Below, piece after piece: positions 53,709 through 64,000 of a stretch of 64,000 nucleotides of DNA (positions within the stretch are counted from its first letter, which is position 1; each line of letters begins with the position of its first letter). The notes below the pieces were generated by a model. It made no database searches, had not been told where the DNA came from, and worked only from the letters and a program-made list of their open reading frames with translations. The DNA comes from Azolla caroliniana. Its lineage: Eukaryota; Polypodiophyta. A program made the position numbers and the translations under genes. The stretch lies in the NCBI GenBank assembly GCA_043228905.1, contig JBHGNT010000001.1, forward strand, positions 20,336,001-20,400,000, read 5' to 3'.

Positions 53709-55000
53709 GGAATCTTTATGATATTGTATGGAAAAATCAAAGTCCTGGATAAGATCAGCCCATCATGCCTTACGACCTTTTAGGTCTTGTAGATCACAAA
53801 AATATTTCAAGGACTCGTTGTCCATAGTTACCACAAAGCGATTTCCATAAAGATAATGGCGCCATGTTTTGAGTGCATATATAGGGGCAAATAACTCCTT
53901 TTCTTGAACGGTATACCGACATTGAGCAGAATCAAGTTTCTTGCTCTCGAATTTTATTGGTTTACCATCTTGATAGAAGAAAACACCTATAGCATAATCG
54001 CTTGCATCGGTTTCAACCTTAAAAGGTTTTGAAGGATTAGGTAAAGGAAGTAAAGGAACCTTGCACACTAGGTACTTGAGTTCCTTAAAGGCGAGGTCTA
54101 GTGTTGCATTCCAGACAAAAGGTTTTGTAGACTTACACGTTTGACGTTTTAGAAGATCAGTAAACAACGTTGTCAATTGGGAGTAATTACGAAGGGATTT
54201 TCGCAAAAATCCGACCAAACCAAGGAATGATTGAACTTCTCGAATATTCCGAACAGTGGGCCAAAGCTTGATTTTCTCGATGCGAGAAGAATCAATTTCA
54301 AATCCTCGTTCGGTTATGAGATGTCCATGATAAGTAATTGATTTCTTGAAGAACTCACATTTTGAAATCTTCGCATAAAACTATTTGTCACGCAATGTTT
54401 GTAAAACAAAGCGAACATGTTTAACATGTTCTTGTAATGTACGACTATAAACTAAAATATCATCCAAGAAAATAACGACAAATTTTCCAAGTTGTTCTCA
54501 GAAAATGTCATTCATTTCTTGTTGAAATGTAGTCGGAGCTTTGGTCAAACCAAAAGGCATAACTAAAAACTCATACAAAATGTTGTTTTAGGAACATCGT
54601 CCTCACTTATACGAATTTAATGGTAGCCAGTACAGAAATCAAGTTTTGTAAAATAACGAGCTCCTTGGAGACGGTCAATTAGATCATTAGCCCGGGGCAA
54701 TGGATACGAATTCTTGATCGTCACTTTATTCAAGCGTCGGTAATTAATACACATACGCCATGTGCGCTCTTTCTTTTTAACCAAGAGAATTGGTGCACCC
54801 CATGGAGATTGACTTATATAACCCATTCGTAAATAGTCCTTGAGTTGCTTAGATACCTCATCCTCTTCGAATTGACTTAAGCGATAAGGAGGTATACTTA
54901 TTGGTGCAATGCCAGGTACAATATGTATACGATGGTCTATATTATGTTTAGGAGGTAACCCATTTGGTAGTTCACTCGGAAAAAAAATCACGAAAATCAT
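53709..55000 (-). pseudogene. Chromovirus F: reverse transcriptase and RNase H
   Basis: Minus strand: [61 protein letters not shown], frameshifts, FLDD (54459-54470), RNase H KPFKVETDASDYAIGVF and YTVQEKELFAPIYALKTWRH. Stops and frameshifts between 54617 and 54220. Confidence 0.85.
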
Positions 55001-55142
55001 TTAAAATTTCATCAAGTTGTTGTTCAAAATATGTTAATTGAACCAAAACATTATCGATATTGTAAACGTGAATGTCCGAATCAGGTACACAATAAAATAG
55101 AGTAGAACAAGACAACTCGGATATTGATGGAGAGGAGACAAT

Positions 55143-55592
55143 CTAGAGGGATTGTTTTTTTACACATTGAATAAAATGAGTACAATCGTTCAGTACAAAA
55201 GTTATTGAATGATGAACCCAATCAATAGATAAAGAAGAGTTATTATTATAGAACCAGGGATAACCCAGTATTACATCAGTAGTACAATGATTCGTTACAT
55301 GGAAGTCTACTTCCTCTATATAAGTATCAATAGAAATTTCTAATGAAGGATTCGCCTTGTTGATGTATTGTACTCTTCCATCAGCCAAGTGCACCGTATA
55401 GGTGTGATCACTTACGGTGGGTTGGATTCCCCATATCTGAACCAAAGGATCATTCACAAAGTTGTATGAACTTCTCGAATCAAACAAAAATTGTATCGGA
55501 GATCCATTGATATACTCATTTGCACGTACTAAATCACTGAGCGGATGACATTGGGTCGTTATTTTGAGCCATTGAATGGTTATTTTTGGCAA
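55143..55592 (-). pseudogene. Chromovirus F: protease
   Basis: Minus strand retropepsin-like domain: FLFDSRSSYNFV (usual DSGS/DSGA; Gly replaced by Arg), VHLADGRVQY, VILGYPWFYNNNSSLSIDW. Gag upstream is missing. Confidence 0.78.
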
Positions 55593-57204
55593 AGAAATAG
55601 GGTAAGGTCAGACAAATAGTCATAACATCATGTCGTGATGTAAACATATCATGGGCAAACATTAATCAATATCATGATCTCACGTGAATACCCCTCTAGA
55701 CGTATGAGATGAGGTTCAAGATCAGGTTACTATGGTAACACAAAGGTGTTTTAAAAACCATGGGGGTGACAAATAAATTTCTTTCCCTGATCTCTATATC
55801 GATTTTTTTCATGGTGACTCCCCAAGGCTCAACCATGTATGTTCGCGTCATGAATAGTTTATACACAAAAAAAATGTTAACAATAAACTATGTTTCGGTG
55901 CCCACATATGTGGCTTCGGCTCTTTAAGTCCTATTACGAGGACCCCAAAGTGCACTTAGACCTCAAGTCTAAAAATGTGTTATAGTCATATGTATCAAGA
56001 ACAAGAACAAATGCATTAAACACTTCAGTTTACAAATTAGGTTGCTCTTTTTGAATGTTTAATGTTTCATGCATATAATCGATATGCAAGGCATTTGCCC
56101 ATATATGTTTTCTTAAAAGAAACATATATGTCAAGAGTCCTTATTTCCCCCTCGTTTACCACAAACTTTGTTGGTACGTTACCTAACCTCAAGTCTCGTA
56201 ATTACGATGGCATACGCCAAAGTGCAACCTAATGGTGAAGCCAAATGAGCCCTCTTTTTGTAGTAGGCCCACGTGGCCCATCACATGGTTACATCATTAC
56301 GAATGCCTTTCGTAAGAATGATCTCATGGTGACATCATATCCATGTAATCAGGGAGGGATTTGGATATGTGTGTCATAGGAGCGACCTCACATGAAGTGG
56401 GTTAAACCCTACGTACTCAACACCATTGTGGATATGATTGTTTCATTACGTAACGAAATATCGAAGTGACCAACGGGGATGTCAACAAAAAATTGTTGAA
56501 AAAGGGATGGTGAAAACGCCATTCTCACAAAAATGTGAGGACAGCCACCAAGATCCTTTTCCCGACAAGGACAACATTCGATAGAAATCACATAATATCA
56601 AATATACACATATGTTTACTTATCACATATATACGATCAAATACGTATACACGTGACCACATATGTGTACATTAAACAAATCGTTACATCAAATAGCCAG
56701 AAATGATGTAATAGAGATACATAATCGAGGCATATACCCTCTACGCACACAAAACATCCAAAAATAAAGGTCCATCGTGATACGCAATTGAGGTATTGAC
56801 CTCTTACGCATACGAGACCAAACACATATCATTTACAACGAAATCCAGGTATTGACCTCATACGCATACATAACATATGTATGTGAGCAATTGAGGTATT
56901 AATCTCGTGCGCATACGACATTAATCACATATTCAATATATGTCAAATGAGGTATTGACCTCATACACATATGTAAAAATTTTATACAACCAATTAATTA
57001 CCACTACAACATCATTGAATTAATGAACAAAATTACATATAGACTATATACATGATTAGATGGGCGAAGAAAAAATAGAAAATAAATAAATAAGGAAAGA
57101 GTTACCGAAGTTCTTTGTTGATCGTTGTCTGGATCAAGGCCGACCGCACATCAATCGATCACCATCAATCAAGAACACCAAAGACAACAAAAGAAACATT
57201 AGAA
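55593..57204 (-). other. Leader region of F without recognisable gag
   Basis: 1.6 kb between protease and primer site where gag should be. AT-rich, no gag motif or zinc knuckle in any frame. It holds an imperfect tandem repeat (56729-56962). Either gag decayed beyond recognition or it was replaced. Confidence 0.55.
56729..56962. repeat. Tandem repeats with a GAGGTATTGACCTC palindrome
   Basis: Five units, spacing 61, 56, 47 and 56 bp, at 56729, 56790, 56846, 56893 and 56949. Each has GAGGT-ATTG-ACCTC or a variant, followed by TACGCATACG-like sequence. Confidence 0.75.
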
Positions 57205-57222
57205 CATGAGCTCGGATACCAA
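57205..57222 (-). other. Primer binding site of F
   Basis: Minus-strand TTGGTATCCGAGCTC next to the LTR; resembles the iMet site TGGTATCAGAGC with CA changed to CC. Confidence 0.75.
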
Positions 57223-57590
57223 CTATTAGAGATATGTACTAATGTAAGCAAAGGATAAGGATAAACGATAGATCTAGATAGAGAGGAGAGAGAGAAAGAA
57301 GGGTGCCAATCCACCCGACCACCCCCGAGCGAAGGGATCGAGACAGACTCTATCCTCGATTGGCGTCCCAACCCACCACCGTGGTGTCGAGTCATACCCG
57401 GTGCTGGTGCGCTCGCTACAAGAGTTGACCTGCCACAAGAACAGAGTCTCGACGTAGTCAAAAGATGATGAAATCAGGGTAGCTAGGCAACTTATTTATA
57501 ACGATACCCAAGGCCCCCAAGCAAGTTCACACTTGGCCTAATGGGTTGTCTCAATCCCGAGGATTAAAAGTAACCCTCCCCTTCTTTACA
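57223..57590 (-). repeat. 5' LTR of chromovirus F
   Basis: 368 bp; plus-strand CTATTAGAGATATG to CTTCTTTACA. Contains the 49-bp block (GCCCCCAAGCAAG..) missing from the 3' LTR. Confidence 0.82.
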
Positions 57591-57593
57591 CTC

Positions 57594-58027
57594 TGTTACC
57601 GCCTGGCAAAGGAGTCCAAAGTGTTAAATGAAGGAGTTATTTAATTATTAAGGAGTGGTTGTAAGTAAGCTATTAGTGTGGACGGACGGACCGGAATCGG
57701 TATGCCGTTCCGGATCCGGACTAATCCCAAACAAGTGCGGATGGCACCGTTTTGTACTACAAACTGGAAACCTATTTAAAGGCCCGGATACAATGTAATG
57801 AGTAGCGGTTAATTAATGAAGCTTAGTGTTTTATCTCTCTGTGTTAATTGCCGTTCTGCATTCATTGTTATATCTTACGCGTGCGATTATTAAGGACGAT
57901 ATTGCTAAGTAAACTAATTAAGTCGGATTAATCGTTGAGCCTAATCCTCTTGTCGTAACACCCCTTTGGTGAAGTGTCTTCCGTAGACACCCTGTGTTAG
58001 GCCATTGTCCGGCCCTAAGAGTTAACA
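57594..58027 (+). repeat. 5' LTR of gypsy E
   Basis: TGTTACCGCCTGGCAAAGG to CCTAAGAGTTAACA. Matches the D LTR at both ends (CCTGGCAAAGG; ACCCCTTTGG-GAAGTGTC). It has GGAAACCTATTTAAAGGCC as a likely TATA region (57768-57786). Confidence 0.85.
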
Positions 58028-58034
58028 CAGTTTT

Positions 58035-58050
58035 TGGCGACCACGATTCC
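58035..58050 (+). other. Primer binding site of gypsy E
   Basis: TGGCGACCACGATTCC, seven bases after the LTR; D has TGGTGACAACGATTC in the same place. tRNA not assigned. Confidence 0.75.
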
Positions 58051-58080
58051 TGTTTTTGCAGCGAATGACGACATGAATGG

Positions 58081-59880
58081 ATGACTAGATCAACGCACGA
58101 CCTGGTTACAGATCGAACTCGATGCCTTGCTGAAAGGCAAAGGAGACGTGAGGCTTTCCAGCAAGCGGCGCAGGAAATTACAGCGGATCACTCGTTTTCC
58201 AACGTAATCTAGAGAGTAGTGGAGGAGTCCCTTCGGTTACAGCAAACATCGCACCCGGACGACAGCAACAACCTAATAAGCCTCCGGGAAACCGAATCCC
58301 TTCTCCAGGCGTTGGCAAGCGGAGAAGGCGAAGCAAAAGCCTTTTCAGCGTATGAATCAGATTCCGAAGGGGGATACAACGTGCACACGAACTACCGTAG
58401 CAGCAACGACACCCCGGGCGGACCGGAGGATGAAGGATCGGACACCTTATCGACACCGGAACCGGAAGCGCTAAGGCTGGAACCTCCGGAACCAGAAGCA
58501 GAGCAAGAGCGACCTCCGACACCGGAAGTCGAGGAGGAGAGGCCTCCGTCACCAAAAGAAGAGGAAAGACTACCGACGCCGGAGACAAATCAGGAACGAC
58601 CACCAACACCACCAGCCCGCGCACCGATACCGGACAACGATATGTCGTTCCAGTACTCCAAGTATAGAGATGATCCGGACGCGGAAGCTCATGTTCACGC
58701 CTTTGAACAGACATGGGAAGCAAACCATGTGTCCCAGCGATTGACCCCGGAGGAAGAGGAACGCTCTAAGATAGCGGAATTTGGCATCACATTGGAAGGA
58801 CCGGTAGCAAGATGGCGTCGGACGCAAGACCCGTCTACCATCACCACCTTCGCAGATTTAAAAGCTAAATTCTTGAATTTTTTCCAAAGGGAGGTGGATC
58901 AGACAGTAATGGTGGGCTTGTTTTATACCATCTGACACGAGGCAGGGGAGAGCATTCCCCAGTTTGTCATCCGGTTTCAACGGATGCATAGTCAGCTTGC
59001 CTGCGCACCCCCGAAGGAGGAATTACGGACTATATTCCTAAATGCGCTCCGGGAACCCCTACGCATGGTTTGCACGGTAATTGACTTCCGCGCAAGTACC
59101 ATCGACCAGGTCATTGACCGGGTGAGAGAGATGGAAAAGACAAGCTCTTGGCTCACACTGGGAGCACTCCAACGGGCGTTACCGTCCGATGAAGACCTCC
59201 GGTTTCAGCAAGCAATACAGTGCACAACCTGCTTGAATTCCAGACATTCGGCACTAGAATGCACTATGAGGACGCAATGTGTAATCTGTCAATCGAAGGG
59301 CCATACGACGGATAGGTGCGAGTATAATCTATTGAACCGACAAGCACCACCCGTCCGACAAATAGAGCCACGCAGCAGCCGGGATGAAGAAGAGGAACGC
59401 TGGCGGCGAATGGACCGCGACCGATTGGCACAGGATGCCCGGTATGGCAATCGACGGGAGAATGATGTCTGGTACGTTGATCGGCGGGATAACTACGACC
59501 GGTACGATAGAGATGATCAGTACCGGGATTACAATAGATGATACGAACATTACGACCAGGAGCACTCCCCTGGGTATCGTCAGCAACGGGAGGAATACGG
59601 CAGATATAACGACCAACCTCGTCAAGAGTACTGCAATAAGAAGAACTATAACAAAAAACGGCATTTCAAAAAAGGCGGCCACCCACGGGATCCGGAACAA
59701 GGAGCTTCAAGCAGCCAACCGGCCCAAAACCCCGCGCTTACCACGGGACTTGCCTCGGGTACAACAGACAATGCCGAATCCAGCAATACCCGGAAAGCCT
59801 ACTGCTACTACTGTTGACAGGAAGGCCATTATAGTAATCAATGCCCGGCGAAGAGCTATGACAAACGACCGACAGTAAAT
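58081..59880 (+). pseudogene. Gag of gypsy E
   Basis: Start ATG 58081, chosen because the frame matches D gag from ERQRRREAFQQAAQEI on; a 3-codon upstream ORF ATG GAT GAC TAG (58077-58088) overlaps it. Acidic Pro/Glu repeat region (58450-58630), Gag core DDPDAEAHVHAFEQTWEANH, EFGITLEGPVARWRR, FADLKAKFLNFFQREVD; CX2C motifs CTTCLNSRH and CVICQSKGHTTDRC; Arg/Asp/Tyr-rich stretch; second knuckle CYYC-stop-QEGHYSNQC. Single stops at 58207, 58933, 59539 and 59815. Confidence 0.88.
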
Positions 59881-60888
59881 ATGGTAGTCCCTGAAGTGGC
59901 AGATCTGCAGCAGGTGACCACAAGGTCAAAGGGCATGGCCAAGGAATGGAAGACGCAGGAGACCATCCGGAAGCAAGCGACGGAATGGGTGAAGAAAGCA
60001 AACGAGCAAAACGTAATAGACTTACATCGGCAAAAGGAGAACACCGTAGGGCTTGCCGGCGGCAGTCACTCCGAGAACAAGACATGGCAGGCGTTGCAAG
60101 AATGCCAGATTACGCTGCCACTAGAAAGACTCCTACAGCTCGTGCCGAGATTCACGGAAGGACTGAAGACAACCATGACGGAAGGAGAATCATCACCGGC
60201 ACCGGTACTCTTCTCGAATCCGGAGGAGGGACCAACGGTGGTGGACACCAACAATCCGGTAATTACCGCCATTGTAAAAGGGAAAGAACTCCCCGACACA
60301 GTAATAGACGGAGGCTCCAGTGTGAATGTCATAAGCCTCCGGACGTGTGATGACCTGGGAATCCACGAGTGGGAGCCATGTCCGTTCTGGTTACGGATGG
60401 CCGATACAAGCTCAATGCGGCCGACAGGATTAATACGAAAATTAGAAGTCACCGTTGGCGGTCATACATTTCACATCTCGGCAGTAGTGCTACAATTACA
60501 GGCACAAGGCGCGTACGCGCTATTGCTGGGGCGGCCGTGGTTGAAAACGGCACATATCAAACAGAATTGGAGGAAAAATATAATTACCTTCCGGCGAGGA
60601 AAAGCCAAGGTACGTGTACCAACACAACCAAGGACGAGCACTAGCAAGGAATGTACACCATTGTATGCAGAGTGCATCAACATGCTAGAAGGGTTAGTAG
60701 ACGAAGAAGAAGCCCAGTACTTGCAGGAAAACCCGAAGATTGTACCCCTCTTCGAAATTGACATTGTCGAAGCAGTAGCACCATACTTACCGCATCCAGA
60801 AGAGACTGAAGCAGAACCGGATAAGGACGCAATCCCAAAGTTACGGCAAGCGCAGGAAGCGTTGGAACGGGAAATGGCCGTTTCATAG
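59881..60888 (+). pseudogene. Gypsy E protease and linker
   Basis: In frame with gag. VADLQQVTTRSKGMAKEW, QITLPLERLLQLVPRF, protease DTVIDGGSSVNVISLRTCDD (active site D-G-G), FWLRMADTSSMRPTGLI, ALLLGRPWLKTAHIKQNW, then an acidic linker, TAG at 60886 (CAG in D). Homologous to D 33748-34647. Confidence 0.88.
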
Positions 60889-62187
60889 CGCGTAAAAGCG
60901 TCGCAACTTGAAGAGGTGAACCTAGGGACCACAGACGAAGCAAAACCGGTGCACATCGCCAAGGAGATGAGGTCCGACGACAAAATGGTGATGATCACAC
61001 TTCTCACGGAGTTTTGCGACGTGTTTGCCTGGTCATACAAAGACATGCGAGGGCTCGACCCTCAGTTATACCAGCATCAGATTCACTTGAGCAAGGACGC
61101 AAAACCAATGGCACAAAGACGGTACCGGATGAATCCCAATTATGCCGCCAAAGTCAAGGAGGAAATCGACAAACTGCTAAGAGTTGGCTTTATCCGTCCG
61201 GTAAAGAAAGTGACATGGCTGAGCCCGATTGTAGTCGTACCGAAGAAGAACGGAAAAATTCGAGTTTGTGTGGACTACCGGAAACTCAATGCGGCTACGC
61301 TAACGGATGCGTTTCCACTTCCGTTCACAGATGGAGTGTTGGATGTCGTCGCCGGCCATGAGGTCTATAGCTTTCTAGATGGATTCAACGGGTATAATCA
61401 GATCTGGATGCACCCCGACGACCAAGAGAAAATGGCTTTCGTCATCGAATGGGGGGTGTTTGTGGCCATGGTGATGATGTTCGGACTCAAAACGGCACCG
61501 GCAACATTCCAACGAATCATCATGGAAATCGTTGGTGAATATATCCCGGAAACCCTACTAGGACATATTGTGAGCCAGGAAGGCATTGCAATTGACCCGG
61601 ACAAAGTGAAAGCCATATTAGAAGCACCGGCGCCGGTAACGGCAAAGGCATTGAGCCAGTTCTTAGGCCAGATCCGGTGGCACAACCGGATGCTCCGATA
61701 CTTGGCCGACCTGGCTACACTATTGCATGCCGCGGTACATCGAACACCATTCCAGTGGACGGACACCGAGGATAGGGCGTATACGGCCCTCAAGGTACTA
61801 TTGTCACAAGCACCGGAAGTGCAGCCTTCGGATTGTAGTAAAGAATTTCATGTGTTCGTGGACGCCTCCGACATCGCAATCGGAAGCGCACTGATGCAGC
61901 TTACGGAGCCAAAGTGGTACCGGCTAGTGTACTATGCCAGCCGAAAGCTATCCCAAGAGGAACGGAACTACTCTACCACAGAACGGGAAGCTCTAGGGAT
62001 GATCTACAGTGTGACAAAGTTTCGGCATTATTTATTGGGAAGGAAGTTTCCCTTCCCTGTAGATCATTCGGCACTCCTCTACCTGGTGTCCAAGGCGTCA
62101 CTCACCGGTAAGTTGGCCCGGTGGACCTTTCTGTTACAGGAATTCGAGTTTGAAATATTCCACCGACTCGGTATAAGCATGCCGTAG
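60889..62187 (+). pseudogene. Gypsy E reverse transcriptase and RNase H (catalytic box deleted)
   Basis: 424 open codons. DVFAWSYKDMRGLDP, VVVPKKNGKIRVCVDYRKLN, MMFGLKTAPATFQRIIMEI, then EYIPE joined directly to TLLGHIVSQEG: about 55-60 residues including the FLDD catalytic box (present in D near 33260-33300) are missing in frame. RNase H FHVFVDASDIAIGSALMQL, YSTTEREALGMIYSV. A 1-nt shift at about 62172 ends the frame. Confidence 0.88.
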
Positions 62188-63674
62188 CGGATTATTTAAG
62201 CCGACTAGAGTCCAGAGAGATGGGCGACGGAGTAGCGGACGAGTTTCCGGATGCGGAGCTGTTTCGAGTCACTACGGAAACGGCAGCAGATGAGACGGTG
62301 GCACAGGAAGACAAGTGGCTCACAAATATGCACCAGTTTCTGAGCACATGACTGCCTCCGGAGGAGATGAACCGGGACGAAAGGAAACGCCTGGCGGTGC
62401 AAAGCCGACATTTCTGCTTACTTCGAGACACACTTTACCACAAGGGCGCGGACGACATTTGGAGACGGGCTGTGCGCAACGATGAAAAGGACCTCATACT
62501 GAGGGAATCCCACTGCGGAGTTGCCGGAGGTCACTATGCCGGAGATGCGACGGCTAGGAAAATATGGCAAAGTGGCCTATGGTGGCCAACTACATTAAGA
62601 GATGTTGTACGGTACGCAAAAGAATGTGACCTATGCCAGCGAATGGGCCAGCCAACGGAGCAAGCTCGGATGCCACACCAGCCTGTACTACCACTCGAAC
62701 CATTCCAAAAGTGGGGGCTGGAATTTGTTGGACCGTTCAAACCACCCGCAATGAGAACAGGTAATCGGTACGTCATCGTCGCGACGGATTACTGCACGAA
62801 ATGGGTGGAGGCCAAAGCCTTAAGAGACAACACCGCTGCATCAACGACAAAATTTCTATACGAATACATCTGGTGCCGTTACGGATGCCCAATCGAATTA
62901 ATAAGCGACCAAGGGGGGCACTTTCTCGGCCAAGTAGTTGAAAGCCAGACGACATTCTATGCCGTTGTCCATAAATGGAGCACACCGTACTATCCGCAAG
63001 CAAACGGGTTAGCTGAGTCGACGAACAAAACGCTCCAGAATATCCTCTGGAAGATCGTCAACAAAAACCGAACGGATTGGGATACCAAGCTACATAGCGC
63101 GCTTTGGGCATACCGGACAGCATACAAAATGAGCATCCAAACAACACCGTTCCGGTTAGCGTTCGGACTAGAGGCGGTCATGTCGGTGGAATTCCAAGTA
63201 CCAAGCTTACGGATCCAGCTACGGGAACGGCTGAACGAGAAGGAGTCAGAGGCAATACGCTTAACAACGTTGTGTGAACTCGAGGAACAACGACTGGCAA
63301 GCATCCTGCACTTAGAATTGGAACAACGGTGACGGAAAGCATTTGTCGACCGACACAAGAAAGGAAATGAAAAAATGTTCGCAATCAGCAAGCCTGTGTT
63401 AGTATTCCAGACCCGGATGGGCAAGATGCCGGGTAAACTATGGTTTAGATGGACCGGCCCGTATTGGCTGACACGTGAGTATAATGGGTCCTACCAGTTT
63501 GGGACACTTGTCGGTGAAGTGCTAGGCAAATGGGTCAACAGATTCAGATTGAAGCCATATAGAGGACCGATGCCCAAGAACCTATTTGAGCAAAGGACCG
63601 ACACCGGATTGGGAACCGGTGCGGAAACGGCAACCTGTGAGGGAAACGTAATGAGGCCGGTAAGAGTCCGATAG
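62188..63674 (+). pseudogene. Gypsy E integrase
   Basis: HAVADYLSRLES, TGA at 62349, DERKRLAVQSRHFCLLRDTL, zinc finger GGHYAGDATARKIWQSGLWW and CDLCQRMG, core LEFVGPFKPPAMRTGNRY with VATDYCTKW, ISDQGGHF (Asp) and YYPQANGLAESTNK (Glu), C-terminal FAISKPVLVFQTRMGKMPGKL, RWTGPYW. TGA at 63330 and a stop at 63672 ending pol. Nearly intact. Confidence 0.9.
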
Positions 63675-64000
63675 GACCAACGGACAAGTAACCTCACATA
63701 GTCTACATTTAAATAAAAAAAAAGAAGCGAAGTAATCATGCAAAAACGAGGTATGAACGAACAAGAGAGCGAGGAGCGAAAAGGTACGTAGTGGGCATTT
63801 AAGCGCCGCCACAGGACATAATGCTATTTTAGTACACGACGTGCACACGCTCGAAAAAGGTGCCAGAATGCACAGAGAAAAACCACAGCGCATGGAGACC
63901 TTATACTTTCGCGAACCCAGGAGCACAGAAGCACCAAGGCGTTGGAAGATCACCAGATGAGAACCTACCCACAGAGAACCCCCGCTTTCTGAACTCTCTC
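63675..64000 (+). other. Start of the pol-ORF3 spacer in E
   Basis: Begins with an A/G-rich run (63709-63735) as in D and G. No ORF can be assigned; by comparison with D and G, ORF3 should start 150-250 bp beyond the window. Confidence 0.5.

Larger units (their letters stand above)
45847..57590 (-). mobile_element. Chromovirus F (minus strand), interrupted by H
   Basis: Direct LTRs 57223-57590 (5') and 45847-46165 (3'), iMet-type primer site next to the 5' LTR, and a minus-strand protease, RT, RNase H, integrase, chromodomain-like end. H inserted between the pol stop (52149) and the 3' LTR. Gag is not recognisable. It interrupts C5 on the left; on the right E starts three bases after its LTR, so its target duplication cannot be confirmed. 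Confidence 0.82.
57594..64000 (+). mobile_element. Tat-like gypsy retrotransposon E, running off the right edge
   Basis: 5' LTR, primer site, gag, protease, RT, RNase H, integrase in one largely open frame; the 3' part (ORF3 and 3' LTR expected) is outside. Same family as D and G. Confidence 0.9.

Overview
The window reads as repeat-rich nuclear DNA of a land plant. Nearly everything recognisable is LTR retrotransposon: Ty1/copia polyproteins in the order integrase then reverse transcriptase, with initiator-Met-type primer sites (TGGTATCAGAGC-like), and several Ty3/gypsy lineages, including chromodomain elements and a Tat-like lineage with an extra ORF after integrase. I find no convincing host gene, rRNA gene, CRISPR array or bacterial feature. 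Two chromoviruses (A and B) have the Gag, protease and RT signatures of the Tf1/sushi/Tcn1 group, which among plants is known mainly from mosses and lycophytes. A non-seed plant host is therefore plausible but not proven.

Layout, left to right. 1-7226: copia element C1 (+), split by a rearranged gypsy fragment I (-, 1375-5284). 7227-11630: decayed Tat-like gypsy G (+) with pol remnant and the post-integrase ORF3. 11631-15024: copia C2 (+), cut off inside RT. 15025-41733: copia C3/C4 (+), split in gag by the Tat-like gypsy D (-, 16016-37115). D is split in the tail of its ORF3 by chromovirus A (+, 16605-27736), and A is split in RNase H by chromovirus B (+, 19835-25494). This is a four-level nest; target duplications GTTGT/GTTGC, CATTC and CTGAC mark the three inner insertions. 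41734-42769: unassigned DNA with a promoter-like CATGCAT/TATA cluster. 42770-45846: copia C5 (-), broken off by chromovirus F (-, 45847-57590). F carries gypsy element H (46191-52105), whose two LTRs are in inverted orientation, and H carries a solo LTR S (48316-48939). 57594 to the end: Tat-like gypsy E (+), which runs off the window.

The most notable biology is in A and B. (1) The 12 bases just inside the 5' LTR are an exact reverse complement of 12 bases at the predicted RNA 5' end about 33 bp after the TATA box, and the one position that differs between A and B changes on both sides. This is the signature of Tf1-type self-primed reverse transcription. (2) Gag and pol are joined by a conserved -1 frameshift signal: slippery GTTAAAC, a stop 3 nt later, and a covarying stem-loop 6 nt downstream of the heptamer. 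(3) Their LTRs carry perfect heat-shock elements just upstream of TATA. (4) LTRs of A, B and the unrelated H each contain an antisense tRNA-like module with A and B boxes at the canonical 43-44 nt spacing. Most coding regions are pseudogenes. In B, five of six nonsense codons look like C-to-T changes.
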